Below the pieces are notes generated by a model. The model saw nothing but the letters and a program-made list of their open reading frames with translations, had not been told where the DNA came from and did not search any database. Source: an uncultured beta proteobacterium (lineage in GTDB: Bacteria; Pseudomonadota; Gammaproteobacteria; Burkholderiales; Burkholderiaceae_C). From it: 64,000 nucleotides of DNA. The DNA lies in NCBI GenBank assembly GCA_903844215.1, contig CAIMSP010000153.1, forward strand, positions 39,892-103,891. The letters run 5' to 3'. Every line of letters begins with the position of its first letter. The first letter of the stretch is position 1. Made by a program: the position numbers and the translations under genes. Shown here in pieces: positions 24,573 to 32,481 of the stretch.

Positions 24573-25942
24573 CCGTCTTTCTCGCATTGGCCGTGTTGCT
24601 GACACTGCTGGCACTGGCTTGGCTGGTGCGCCCTTTGATGTGGCCGGCCAAAGGCCATGGGGTCTCGGCCCAGCGCCTGAACGCTTCCATCTACCGCGAC
24701 CAACTCGACGCACTGGAGCGCGACCTGGCGCGCGGTTCGATTTCTGCAGCGGACTGTGAGGCCACACGGGACGAACTGCAACTGCGCTTGCTCGACGACA
24801 CCGAAGAGCCCGCCGCCGTGACGGCCGCAGGCCACGCCCGTTTCTGGAGCGCGCGTCGCACGGCGGCGGTGATTGCGCTGGCGCTTCCGCTGGGAGCCGG
24901 CGGCATGTACTGGTGGTTGGGAAACCCCGCCGCCATCGATCCGGTCGCGTCGCAGAGGGCCAGCGACGACCAGGTGACGAAGATGGTTGACACGCTGGCC
25001 GCCAAGCTCAAGGCCAACCCCAACGACCCCAAGGGCTGGGCCATGCTGGCGCGTTCCTACAAGGTGATGAAGCGCTTCGATGAGGCTGAGCAGGCCTTCG
25101 TCAAGGCCGGCGACGTGGTCAACGCCAGCCCGGATCTGCTGGTGGACTACGCCGATTTGCTGGCCGTGCGCGCCAACGACAGCATCGAAGGCCGTCCACT
25201 GGAACTGGTGAACAAGGCGCTGGCGCTGGACCCGCAGCATCCCATGGGGCTGATGCTGTCGGGCGTGGCGGCTTACCGCCGGAGCGAGTTTTCTCTGGCC
25301 GTGTCGCAGTGGGAGAAGTTGCTGCTGGTGCTGGAGCCGGGTTCGGCCGATGCGCAACAGGTGGAAGCCAATATTGCCGACGCGCGCGCCAAGGCCGGCA
25401 TGCCCGGTGCGCCCAAGTCCCAGGCGGGCGACGCCGGCAAGCTGGCGCCGGTGGACGCCGCAGCGGCAGGCGCCATGACGCCGGAAAAAATCAGCCAGAT
25501 GATCGACGGCCTGGCCGCCAAGCTCAAGGCCAATCCGGGCGACCTGCAAGGCTGGGTCAGACTGGCCCGCGCCTACAAGGTGCAGGGCAAGCTGGCCGAA
25601 GCCGAGGACGCCTATTCCAGGGCGGGCAAGCTCGTCGATGCCGATGCGGAACTGCTGATGCAGTACGCCGACGTCATCGCCAGCCGCAGCGGCAAGCTCG
25701 AAGGCCGGCCCATGGCGCTGGTGAAGAAGGCCCTGGTGCTGAACCCCAAGCAACCGATGGCGCTGATGATGGCGGGCTCGGACGCGTTTCAGCGGGCTGA
25801 CTATGCCCAGGCGATCGCGCATTGGGAAAAGGTGTTGACGGTGCTGGAGCCAGGATCCCGGGACGCGAAACTGGTCACCGAGGAAATCGCGGACGCGCGC
25901 GCCAAAGGTGGTTTGGGCCTGCAACTTAAAGCCAAACCCTGA
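24569..25942 (+). CDS. ccmI: Cytochrome c maturation chaperone CcmI with a duplicated TPR module
   Basis: CcmI binds the C-terminus of apocytochromes and presents them to the lyase. The 457-residue protein has two N-terminal helices (about 1-22 and 95-115) around a cytoplasmic helical region, then periplasmic TPR repeats. The TPR part occurs twice: about residues 130-280 (MVDTLAAKLKANPNDPKGW) and 305-450 (MIDGLAAKLKANPGDLQGW) align along their whole length, ending in VLEPGS and ADARAK. This internal duplication may suit a cell that must handle large multihaem apocytochromes, but that is inference. It ends the ccm operon. Confidence 0.94.
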   Translation: MTVFLALAVLLTLLALAWLVRPLMWPAKGHGVSAQRLNASIYRDQLDALERDLARGSISAADCEATRDELQLRLLDDTEEPAAVTAAGHARFWSARRTAAVIALALPLGAGGMYWWLGNPAAIDPVASQRASDDQVTKMVDTLAAKLKANPNDPKGWAMLARSYKVMKRFDEAEQAFVKAGDVVNASPDLLVDYADLLAVRANDSIEGRPLELVNKALALDPQHPMGLMLSGVAAYRRSEFSLAVSQWEKLLLVLEPGSADAQQVEANIADARAKAGMPGAPKSQAGDAGKLAPVDAAAAGAMTPEKISQMIDGLAAKLKANPGDLQGWVRLARAYKVQGKLAEAEDAYSRAGKLVDADAELLMQYADVIASRSGKLEGRPMALVKKALVLNPKQPMALMMAGSDAFQRADYAQAIAHWEKVLTVLEPGSRDAKLVTEEIADARAKGGLGLQLKAKP

Positions 25943-25993
25943 ACAAGGGGCGGCATTTGACGGTGTGGCGGCCTGCGCCATGCTGCGTCCTTA

Positions 25994-26007
25994 TTGACTT
26001 GCATCAA
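25994..26007 (+). promoter_or_regulatory. FNR/ANR-like box within a longer palindrome
   Basis: TTGACTTGCATCAA differs from TTGAT-N4-ATCAA at one position. It is the centre of a 26-bp palindrome (25988-26013, arms TCCTTATTGA). No T-run follows, so a regulatory site is favoured over a ccm terminator. It lies 159 bp upstream of the small cytochrome at 26166. Confidence 0.55.
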
Positions 26008-26165
26008 TAAGGACTGAGTTTTGTTGGATACAACGGGTTTGCGGCCTGCATCGATCCTCTTTATCAAAAAATCCCTCCTAGAATCGGCCACCGAGCTACT
26101 CAGGCTGCCGTTGCAGGATTCGGCGATGGCGGGCAAGCTTTCTATTTTTTTCAAGGACTATCAGA

Positions 26166-26495
26166 ATGAAACTTCTTTCCACCTTGCTCTTGGCCAGTGG
26201 CCTGATGACCGCTTCGTTTGCCTATGCCGCCGTGGACGCTGATGCCGCCCAGGCGCTGCTGAAAAAGAGCGACTGTTTCAAGTGTCACGCCATCGACAAA
26301 AAGAAAGATGGTCCTCCCTACAAGGAAGTGGCCAAGAAGTACAAGGGTAAGGCTGACGCCGAGGACAAACTGACCAAGCACATCACGACCAGCCCCATGG
26401 TCGAGATCGACGGCAAGAAGGAAGAGCACAAGTCGATCAAGAGCAAGGATGCTGGAGAGGTCAAGAACGTCGTTCAGTGGGTTCTTACGCTGTAA
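26166..26495 (+). CDS. Small periplasmic monohaem cytochrome c (paralogue of 18286-18630)
   Basis: This 109-residue protein has a signal peptide ending near SFAYA and a single haem motif CFKCH (residues 37-41). The mature N-terminus AVDADAAQAL and the segment YKGKAD are shared with its paralogue. Candidate sixth ligands are M78 (SPM), absent from the paralogue, and H88 (EEHK), present in both. It sits between ccmI and the NapC-like pair, so a role as periplasmic carrier for those quinol dehydrogenases is plausible. It ends in a strong terminator. Confidence 0.88.
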   Translation: MKLLSTLLLASGLMTASFAYAAVDADAAQALLKKSDCFKCHAIDKKKDGPPYKEVAKKYKGKADAEDKLTKHITTSPMVEIDGKKEEHKSIKSKDAGEVKNVVQWVLTL

Positions 26496-26517
26496 GGTCT
26501 TGATGTCCTGACCGTTA

Positions 26518-26571
26518 TTGGCCGCGCTCAGAGCCCCCCCGCAAAGGGCTCGTAGCCGGCCAAAGTTTTTT
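26518..26571 (+). terminator. Intrinsic terminator after the small cytochrome
   Basis: An outer stem TTGGCC/GGCCAA (26518-26523 with 26558-26563) encloses an inner stem GAGCCC/GGGCTC and is followed by AG and six T (26566-26571). The next gene starts 57 bp later, so it must have its own promoter or rely on read-through. Confidence 0.8.
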
Positions 26572-26628
26572 CTGGGCCGGGTGGCTGAAGTCGTGCGCTG
26601 ATGCGTATTTTTTGGGGAGGAATGGCAA

Positions 26629-27252
26629 ATGCCTAGAAGAGTTCTTGCGAAGGTGCGGCGTCTGGTCGCGGGCAGAAAAGCCATCGTTGTCTTGCTGATC
26701 GGCATCGCCGCCAGCATGGTGGGTCTGGGCTTGTTCGGAACAACCATGATCTTCACCAGCACGGAAGCCTTCTGTGCGACGAACTGCCACGAGATGGCGA
26801 ACAACTCCACCATGGAGTACCGCGATACCATTCACGACAAGAATCGCACGGGTGTGCGCGCCATCTGTCCCGATTGTCATGTGCCTCATGCACCGGTGCC
26901 GCTGTACATCGCCAAGATGGGCGCGTTGAACGACCTGTGGAGCCACCATGTGACGCACTCGGTGGATACGCGTGAAAAATTTGTTGCACAACGGCCCAAG
27001 ATGGCCGGTCGCGTTTGGGCCTACATGAAGGGCAATGATTCCCGTGAATGCCGCCATTGCCACAACGAGGCGAGCATGGACCCGGAGAAACAATCCGCGA
27101 TTGCCCAGGCCCGCCACGCCAAGGGTCGCAAGGAAAAGATGACCTGTGTGGACTGCCACTTCGGCATTTCGCACGAGGTTCCACTGGGTGGCCCTGGACC
27201 GCAGGAAATGGAAGTCGATAAAGCCTTCATTCCGCGCAGCGCGATCTTCTAA
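26629..27252 (+). CDS. NapC/NirT-family tetrahaem quinol dehydrogenase, copy 1
   Basis: NapC/NirT/CymA proteins oxidise membrane quinols and reduce periplasmic partners. The 207-residue protein has a short basic cytoplasmic start, one helix (about residues 18-41) and four haem sites. The first, residues 49-54, reads CATNCH followed by EM, giving three residues between the cysteines instead of two; the Met after it is the usual haem-1 ligand position. The others are CPDCH, CRHCH and CVDCH. The ribosome site is GGGGAGG 8 bp upstream. No nitrate, nitrite or TMAO reductase is adjacent, so a CymA-like hub role is more likely than a dedicated one. Confidence 0.92.
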   Translation: MPRRVLAKVRRLVAGRKAIVVLLIGIAASMVGLGLFGTTMIFTSTEAFCATNCHEMANNSTMEYRDTIHDKNRTGVRAICPDCHVPHAPVPLYIAKMGALNDLWSHHVTHSVDTREKFVAQRPKMAGRVWAYMKGNDSRECRHCHNEASMDPEKQSAIAQARHAKGRKEKMTCVDCHFGISHEVPLGGPGPQEMEVDKAFIPRSAIF

Positions 27253-27321
27253 TGCCCGCGTTATTGCACCGCTTTTCACGCAGTTCCATCGGCTTAGCGC
27301 CCATCAGAGGAGAAGGACCAG

Positions 27322-27960
27322 ATGTCCAAAATAATTGACAAAATCCGCGCCCGGGCCACGCGCCCAGGGACGCTTGCCGTGCTGTTTCTCGGTCTTCTGG
27401 TCGGGGCGATTTTCTTCGCCTCGCTGGGATCGTTCATGGTGTATGCCAACTCGGAAAAGTTTTGCGCCACATCCTGCCATGAGATGGAGAGTACCGTCGC
27501 CGTAGAGTTCAAGGGAACGATCCATGACAGGAATCGCAGCGGCGTGCGTGCTGCCTGCAATGACTGCCACGTGCCGCACGAATACATTCCCAATTACCTG
27601 GCCAAACTGGGAATATTTTCCGACCTCTGGGGTCACTACATCACCCACTCGATCGACACCAAGGAGAAATTCGAAGCCAAGCGCTACGAACTGGCCAAGC
27701 GGGTCTGGGTCTACATGAAGGACAACGATTCGCGTGAGTGCCGGCACTGCCACACCACCGCCAAGATGGATCCGGAAAAGCAGTCCGAGAAGGCGCAAAA
27801 GCGCCACGAAAAGGGCCGCGTCGAAGGCCTCACCTGCATCGACTGCCATTTCGCGATTTCTCACTCAGAGCCCGATGGTCCCGGTCCGCAGGAACTGAAC
27901 GCTGCGGCCAAGGCCGCAGTGGAAGCAGCAAAGCCGGCTGCCGAGCCGGCGAAGAAGTGA
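27322..27960 (+). CDS. NapC/NirT-family tetrahaem quinol dehydrogenase, copy 2
   Basis: This 212-residue paralogue of the preceding gene lies 69 bp downstream. It has one helix (about 17-40) and haem motifs CATSCH at residues 48-53 (again CX3CH, followed by EM), CNDCH, CRHCH and CIDCH. The shared DNDSRECRHCH-like block, EKQS and GPGPQE show an old tandem duplication. It differs by an Ala/Lys-rich tail (AAAKAAVEAAKPAAEPAKK). GGAGAAGGA lies upstream of the ATG. Two similar quinol oxidases may serve different quinones or partners; sequence alone does not tell which. Confidence 0.92.
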   Translation: MSKIIDKIRARATRPGTLAVLFLGLLVGAIFFASLGSFMVYANSEKFCATSCHEMESTVAVEFKGTIHDRNRSGVRAACNDCHVPHEYIPNYLAKLGIFSDLWGHYITHSIDTKEKFEAKRYELAKRVWVYMKDNDSRECRHCHTTAKMDPEKQSEKAQKRHEKGRVEGLTCIDCHFAISHSEPDGPGPQELNAAAKAAVEAAKPAAEPAKK

Positions 27961-28049
27961 GTCTGTGGTCGGACGGGGACTGCGGCCTGTGAGGCAAGCC
28001 GTTTCTCCTTCAGGACTGCAGTGCCAACAATGAAACGAAAGGACTTATC

Positions 28050-28298
28050 GTGCTAATAGACTGCTACGAATGCAAAGCCAAGGTAAGCGACACGGCAGCC
28101 AGTTGCCCGCATTGCGGCGCTTTGCCCGTTGATTCAGACAAGTCCCTGTCGGTGAACGTGTCCGACCTGGACATGAAGTTCAGCACGATATTCTGGTTTC
28201 TCATCAAGGCGTCCGTGGCCGCCGTTCCAGCGGTCGTGGTGCTGTACACCGCCTCGACGGTGATCGGTGGCGTGTTGACGCCGCTGCTGCACTTATAG
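28050..28298 (+). CDS. Zinc-ribbon membrane protein of unknown function
   Basis: The 82-residue protein has an N-terminal zinc ribbon (CYECKAKVSDTAASCPHCG, two CX2C knuckles) and one hydrophobic helix at about residues 47-75. It starts with GTG at 28050, preceded by AAAGGA. Proteins of this design are common and mostly unassigned. It is the last plus-strand gene before the convergent ruvC; a small hairpin (about 28316-28339) lies between them without a T-run. Confidence 0.75.
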   Translation: MLIDCYECKAKVSDTAASCPHCGALPVDSDKSLSVNVSDLDMKFSTIFWFLIKASVAAVPAVVVLYTASTVIGGVLTPLLHL

Positions 28299-28350
28299 CC
28301 CGGATCGACCGCATTCGGATTCTCTTGGGCAGAGTCCGATCGACGCAGCC

Positions 28351-28899
28351 TCAGTGGCTGCGTCCGTCTTTGTAGCTGCCGGTATTCTTGCGCTGCAACG
28401 ACGTCGCCTGCGCCAAGCGGCTCATGGCCTGACCGACGTGGGCGTGGGTGATGGCCAGGCCCAGTGCATCAGCCGCGTCGGTGCCAGGCAGTCCGGGCAG
28501 GCGCAGCAATCGCATCACCATCTCCTGCACCTGTGACTTGGCGGCGCGCCCATGGCCGACCACGGCTTTTTTCATCTGCAGTGCGGTGTACTCGGCCACG
28601 CCCAGTTGGCGCGACACCAGGGCCGTGATGCAGGCGCCACGCGCCTGTCCCAGCAGCAGCGTGGACTGGGGATTGACGTTGACAAAAATGATTTCGACGG
28701 CGGCGTGGTCGGGCTGGTAGCGCTCCACCACTTCGCGAATACCGTCGAACAGCACGCCCAGGCGTCCCGGCAGATCGGCCGTGTCCAGATGCAGGGTGCT
28801 GATGGTGCCGCTGGCGACGTAGCTCAGCGCTGAACCCTGCACGTCGAGCACGCCAAAGCCGGTGGTGCGCAGGCCGGGGTCGATGCCCAATATACGCAT
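28351..28899 (-). CDS. ruvC: Holliday junction resolvase RuvC
   Basis: RuvC cuts four-way junctions with RuvAB. The 182-residue protein starts [17 protein letters not shown] with the first catalytic Asp, then [22 protein letters not shown] with the acidic Glu, and ends with the [16 protein letters not shown] catalytic block. The ATG at 28899 is preferred; an earlier in-frame codon adds seven residues before the invariant start. Neighbours ruvA and ruvB are not in the window on this side. Confidence 0.97.
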   Translation of the reverse strand: MRILGIDPGLRTTGFGVLDVQGSALSYVASGTISTLHLDTADLPGRLGVLFDGIREVVERYQPDHAAVEIIFVNVNPQSTLLLGQARGACITALVSRQLGVAEYTALQMKKAVVGHGRAAKSQVQEMVMRLLRLPGLPGTDAADALGLAITHAHVGQAMSRLAQATSLQRKNTGSYKDGRSH

Positions 28900-28959
28900 A
28901 GTCAGTTGAGGACCGAGCAAAGTTCGCTTCGCGTAACTCTTGGTCCGTCCCGCAAGTTT

Positions 28960-29808
28960 TCAGGCATATCGCTTGCTTTTCAGGTTGTTCTTGATCGCTT
29001 CCAGGCGCGGCTGCAGCGTGCCGCCACCGATGCGCAGTGCCACGCCGGTGGCCAGGATGTCGATCACCAGCAGGTGCAGCAGGCGCGACACCATGGGGCT
29101 GTAGCGGTCGAAGCCTTCGGGGTGGTCGGCCGCCAGGTGGATGTGGCCGGCACCGGCCAAAGGGGTTCCGCTGGCGGTGATCACAATGGTAGTCGCGCCG
29201 TTTCTGCGCGCAATGTCGCAGGCGTCCATCAGGTCGCGCGTGCGGCCCGAATTGGAGACGATCAGAACGCAGTCGCCCGGGCCCAGCATGGACGCGCTCA
29301 TGACGTGCATGTGGCCGTCGCTGTAGGCGATGGCGTTCACGCCCAGGCGAAAGAACTTGTGCTGTGCGTCCTGCGCCACGATGCCGGAGTTGCCTGCGCC
29401 CCAGAACTCGATGCGTCGCCCCGTCTGGTAGGTGGCGGCGAGTGTCTCCACGGCCTTTTCCATGGCCAGGGGGCGCGCGTCGTTGCGGTATTTCAGGAAC
29501 GCCGCCACGGTGTTGTCGATCACCTTGACCATGACGTCGCTGATCTTGTCGTCGGCGTCCACGCTGCGGTGGATGAAGGGCACGCCCTCGCTCACGTTGC
29601 CCGCGAGCTTGAGTTTGAAATCGGAGAGTCCGTCGTAGCCCATGCTGCGGCAAAAGCGCACCACCGTGGGCTTGCTCACATGCGCCCGGTCCGACAGGAT
29701 GCTCACCGGCAGGTTGGCAAAGGCCCGCGGGTCGGCCAGCACCAAGGCGCCGACGCGCTGCTCGGCCGGAGCCAACGAAGGCAGCGAGGCCTTGATGCGT
29801 TCCAACAT
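28960..29808 (-). CDS. hexR: HexR-type RpiR-family transcriptional regulator
   Basis: HexR represses or activates central carbon genes (zwf, Entner-Doudoroff genes) and senses 2-keto-3-deoxy-6-phosphogluconate. The 282 residues have an N-terminal helix-turn-helix (ILSDRAHVSKPTVVRFCRSMGYDGLSDFK at about 38-66) and a C-terminal sugar isomerase (SIS) domain with FWGAGNSGIVAQDAQHKF and IVSNSGRTRDLMDA. The start ATG overlaps the zwf stop by one base (TGATG), so it is coupled to zwf. A palindrome before zwf (31290-31304) is a candidate operator. Confidence 0.9.
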   Translation of the reverse strand: MLERIKASLPSLAPAEQRVGALVLADPRAFANLPVSILSDRAHVSKPTVVRFCRSMGYDGLSDFKLKLAGNVSEGVPFIHRSVDADDKISDVMVKVIDNTVAAFLKYRNDARPLAMEKAVETLAATYQTGRRIEFWGAGNSGIVAQDAQHKFFRLGVNAIAYSDGHMHVMSASMLGPGDCVLIVSNSGRTRDLMDACDIARRNGATTIVITASGTPLAGAGHIHLAADHPEGFDRYSPMVSRLLHLLVIDILATGVALRIGGGTLQPRLEAIKNNLKSKRYA

Positions 29809-31262
29809 CAATTTTCCTCGGACCAGCAGTAGCCGTCGCGCGCAATCATGGCGCTGGAGGCGCTCGGGCCCCAGGTGCCGGCGGCGTAGGGGCGCGGGCC
29901 CTGGGCGTCGTTCTTCCAATGGTCCAGAATGGGCTCGACCCAGCGCCAAGCTTCTTCCTGCTCGTCGCTGCGCACGAACAGGTTCAAGCGGCCATCGATC
30001 ACGTCCAGCAGCAAACGCTCGTAAGCACCCACGCGGCCGCCGCCAAAGCGTTTGTCGAAGTCCAGATCGAGCTGCACCGGGCTCAAGGCCTGTTGTTGGC
30101 GCCGGTTGCTCGTGCCCTGAGCGAGCAAATGCAGTTCCAGTCCGTCCTTGGGTTGCAGGTTGATCACCAGGCTGTTGGAGGCGCCGATTTGCGAGTTGAA
30201 GATGGCGTGCGGCGTGGGGCGAAAGTTCACCACGATGCGCGCGTCGCGTCCCGCCAGGCGCTTGCCGGTGCGGATGTAGAACGGCACGCCGGCCCAGCGC
30301 CAATTGGAAATCTCGGTGCGCAGGGCCACAAAGGTCTCGGTGTGGCTCTCCGGATTCACGCCCAGCTCTTCGCGGTAGCCTGGCACGGCCGCGCCCAGGA
30401 TGTTGCCGGCGGTGTACTGGCCGCGGATCACGTCCTGACCGAGCGACTCGGCGGTCCAGGGCTTGAGCGACCTGAGCACCTTGAGCTTCTCATCGCGGAT
30501 GGCGTCGGCGTGCGCATTGATGGGCGGCTCCATGCCGATGGCACACAGCAGTTGCAGCGCGTGGTTTTGCACCATGTCGCGCAGCGCGCCGGTGGTCTCG
30601 TAAAAAGCGCCACGGGATTCCACGCCGAGCTCTTCGGCAATGGTGATCTGGATGTTGGCGATGTGTTCGCGCCGCCACAGCGGCTCGAACAAGGCGTTGC
30701 CAAAGCGCAGCGCGAACAGGTTTTGCACCGCCGGTTTGCCCAGGTAATGGTCGATGCGAAACACCTGCTTCTCGCCAAACACCTTGCACACGGTCTGGTT
30801 GATGGCACGGTTCGAGGCGAGGTTGTGGCCCAGCGGTTTCTCCAGCACGATGCGTGTCTTGGCCGTGTTCAAACCGGCGGCGCCCAACTGCTCGCACACC
30901 ACGGTGAAGAGCGAGGGCGCGGTGGCCACGTACATCACCACGGTGTCGGCATTGCGCGCGTGCAAGCTCGCGGCCAGCGCCGCGTAGTCATCCGGCTTGG
31001 ACAGGTCCATGCGGACAAACTCGATCAGCTGCGCAAAGCGCGTGAATTCCTCTTCCGACGGGCGCTTGGCCAGATCGACGTTGTTGAAGCGCTCGTGCAT
31101 CAGGCTGCGGTACTGCTCGTGGCTCAGCTTGTCGCGGCCCACGCCGATGATGCGTCCGCCCTCGGGCAGGGTGCCATGGCGAAACGCCTGGAACAGGGCC
31201 GGCATCAGCTTGCGCCATGCCAGGTCACCGGTGCCGCCGAACAAAACAAGGTCAAAGCTCAT
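29808..31262 (-). CDS. zwf: Glucose-6-phosphate dehydrogenase
   Basis: Zwf oxidises glucose-6-phosphate to 6-phosphogluconolactone with reduction of NAD(P). The 484-residue protein shows the nucleotide motif LVLFGGTGDLAWRKLMPAL at the start and the active-site signature RIDHYLGKPAVQNL. The substrate-binding lysine region EKPLGHNLASNRAIN and the GVPFYIRTGKRLA block follow. It is followed directly by hexR and faces an AfuABC-like importer across a divergent 178-bp region. Confidence 0.97.
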   Translation of the reverse strand: MSFDLVLFGGTGDLAWRKLMPALFQAFRHGTLPEGGRIIGVGRDKLSHEQYRSLMHERFNNVDLAKRPSEEEFTRFAQLIEFVRMDLSKPDDYAALAASLHARNADTVVMYVATAPSLFTVVCEQLGAAGLNTAKTRIVLEKPLGHNLASNRAINQTVCKVFGEKQVFRIDHYLGKPAVQNLFALRFGNALFEPLWRREHIANIQITIAEELGVESRGAFYETTGALRDMVQNHALQLLCAIGMEPPINAHADAIRDEKLKVLRSLKPWTAESLGQDVIRGQYTAGNILGAAVPGYREELGVNPESHTETFVALRTEISNWRWAGVPFYIRTGKRLAGRDARIVVNFRPTPHAIFNSQIGASNSLVINLQPKDGLELHLLAQGTSNRRQQQALSPVQLDLDFDKRFGGGRVGAYERLLLDVIDGRLNLFVRSDEQEEAWRWVEPILDHWKNDAQGPRPYAAGTWGPSASSAMIARDGYCWSEEN

Positions 31263-31289
31263 GCGAGTTACATCAAATGAAAACCGTAC

Positions 31290-31304
31290 TGTAACTTAGT
31301 TTCA
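31290..31304 (-). promoter_or_regulatory. Candidate HexR operator upstream of zwf
   Basis: TGTAACTTAGTTTCA is a 15-bp near-palindrome (arms TGTAAC and GTTTCA). It resembles the TGTA-rich HexR boxes of other proteobacteria and lies 28 bp from the zwf start. Assignment depends on the adjacent hexR gene and is inferred. Confidence 0.45.
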
Positions 31305-31440
31305 TGCCGAGCCGAGAGCCGAGCTCGATCGGACCTGCAAAAATGCACCGCGCTGCGCGCCCGGGGCTGGGCTTTCCCCAAGACTTCCACGCGGCGCCAG
31401 CCGCTAAACTGGCCGGGTAATCGAATTACTTGGAAATACC

Positions 31441-32454
31441 ATGAAGAAACACGTGCTTGCCGCGACTCTGGCGGCGGCGTCCGCGCTTGCATCGGCGCAA
31501 GGGCAGGTCAACATCATCTGTTCGGTGCAGGCCGAATGGTGCAACATGATCGGCACGGTTTACGCCCGCACCACCGGCACCAAGGTGAATCTGAGCATGA
31601 AGGGCTCGGGTGAAGCGCTGGCGCAACTGGTCGCTGAGCGGGAAAATCCCAAGACCGACGTCTGGTTCGGCGGCACCGGCGACCCGCATCTGCAGGCCGC
31701 CGAGCAGGGCCTGTCGCTGGAGTACAAGTCGCCCGCGCTGGGCCAGTTGCAGCCCTGGTCGCAACAGCAGGCGCAGCAGTCGGGCTACCGGACCGTGGGC
31801 ATCTACTCCGGTCCGCTGGGCTTTGGCTACAACACCGAACTGCTGGCGAAGAAGAAGATCCCGGCGCCCAAGAGCTGGGCCGATTTGTTGAAGCCGATCT
31901 ACCTGGGGGACATCCAAGTCGCCAATCCCGCCGCCAGCGGCACCGCCTACACCATGGTGGCGACGCTGGTGCAATTGATGGGCGAGGACAAGGCCTTTGA
32001 GTACCTCAAAGCGCTGCACAAAAACGTGAGTCAGTACACGCGCTCCGGCACCGGTCCGATCAAGGCCGTGGCACGTGGCGAAACGGCCGTGTCGATCAGC
32101 TTTGTGCACGACGGTCCGGGCGAGAAGATGAACGGCTTTGCGGTGGAGACGGTCACGCCGCTGGAGGGCACCGGCGCCGAGATCGGTTCCATGAGCCTGA
32201 TCAAGGGCGCGCGCAACCTGGAAGCGGCGAAGAAGTTCTACGAGTGGGCGCTGACACCGGCGGCGCAGGAGATGGCGGCGGCGGCCAAGCAGTTTCAGCT
32301 GCCTTCGAACAAGGCGGCCAAGGTGGACCCGCGCGTTCCCGACTTCAAGAAGATCAAGTTCATCAACTACGACTACGCCAAGTACGGCGCCAGCACCGAG
32401 CGCCGCCGCCTGATTGCCAAGTGGGAGAAGGAAGTCAATTCCTTGCCGCATTGA
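31441..32454 (+). CDS. Periplasmic binding protein, AfuA-like (probable hexose-phosphate, not iron)
   Basis: This 337-residue solute-binding protein has a signal peptide (cleavage near ASAQ). It belongs to the family annotated as ferric-binding (FbpA/AfuA), with the usual TDVWFGGTGDP and ANPAASGTAYTM blocks. The tyrosine pair that binds Fe3+ in FbpA is not evident. Instead it has H223-D224 (FVHDGPGE) and E247 (GTGAEIGS). As I recall, Actinobacillus AfuA binds hexose phosphates through H205, D206 and E229; all three are offset by exactly 18 here. Location between hexR-zwf and pgi fits a sugar-phosphate substrate. It heads a three-gene importer. Confidence 0.8.
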   Translation: MKKHVLAATLAAASALASAQGQVNIICSVQAEWCNMIGTVYARTTGTKVNLSMKGSGEALAQLVAERENPKTDVWFGGTGDPHLQAAEQGLSLEYKSPALGQLQPWSQQQAQQSGYRTVGIYSGPLGFGYNTELLAKKKIPAPKSWADLLKPIYLGDIQVANPAASGTAYTMVATLVQLMGEDKAFEYLKALHKNVSQYTRSGTGPIKAVARGETAVSISFVHDGPGEKMNGFAVETVTPLEGTGAEIGSMSLIKGARNLEAAKKFYEWALTPAAQEMAAAAKQFQLPSNKAAKVDPRVPDFKKIKFINYDYAKYGASTERRRLIAKWEKEVNSLPH

Positions 32455-32481
32455 TGAGCTGGCTGCGTTGAGCGACTTGCG

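Noticed and set aside
25988..26013. Terminator of the ccm operon
   Set aside because: The palindrome is not followed by a T-run and its core fits an FNR-type box, so a regulatory reading is preferred.
26629..27960. NapC of a nitrate reductase operon
   Set aside because: No napAB, nrfA, torA or similar gene is adjacent.
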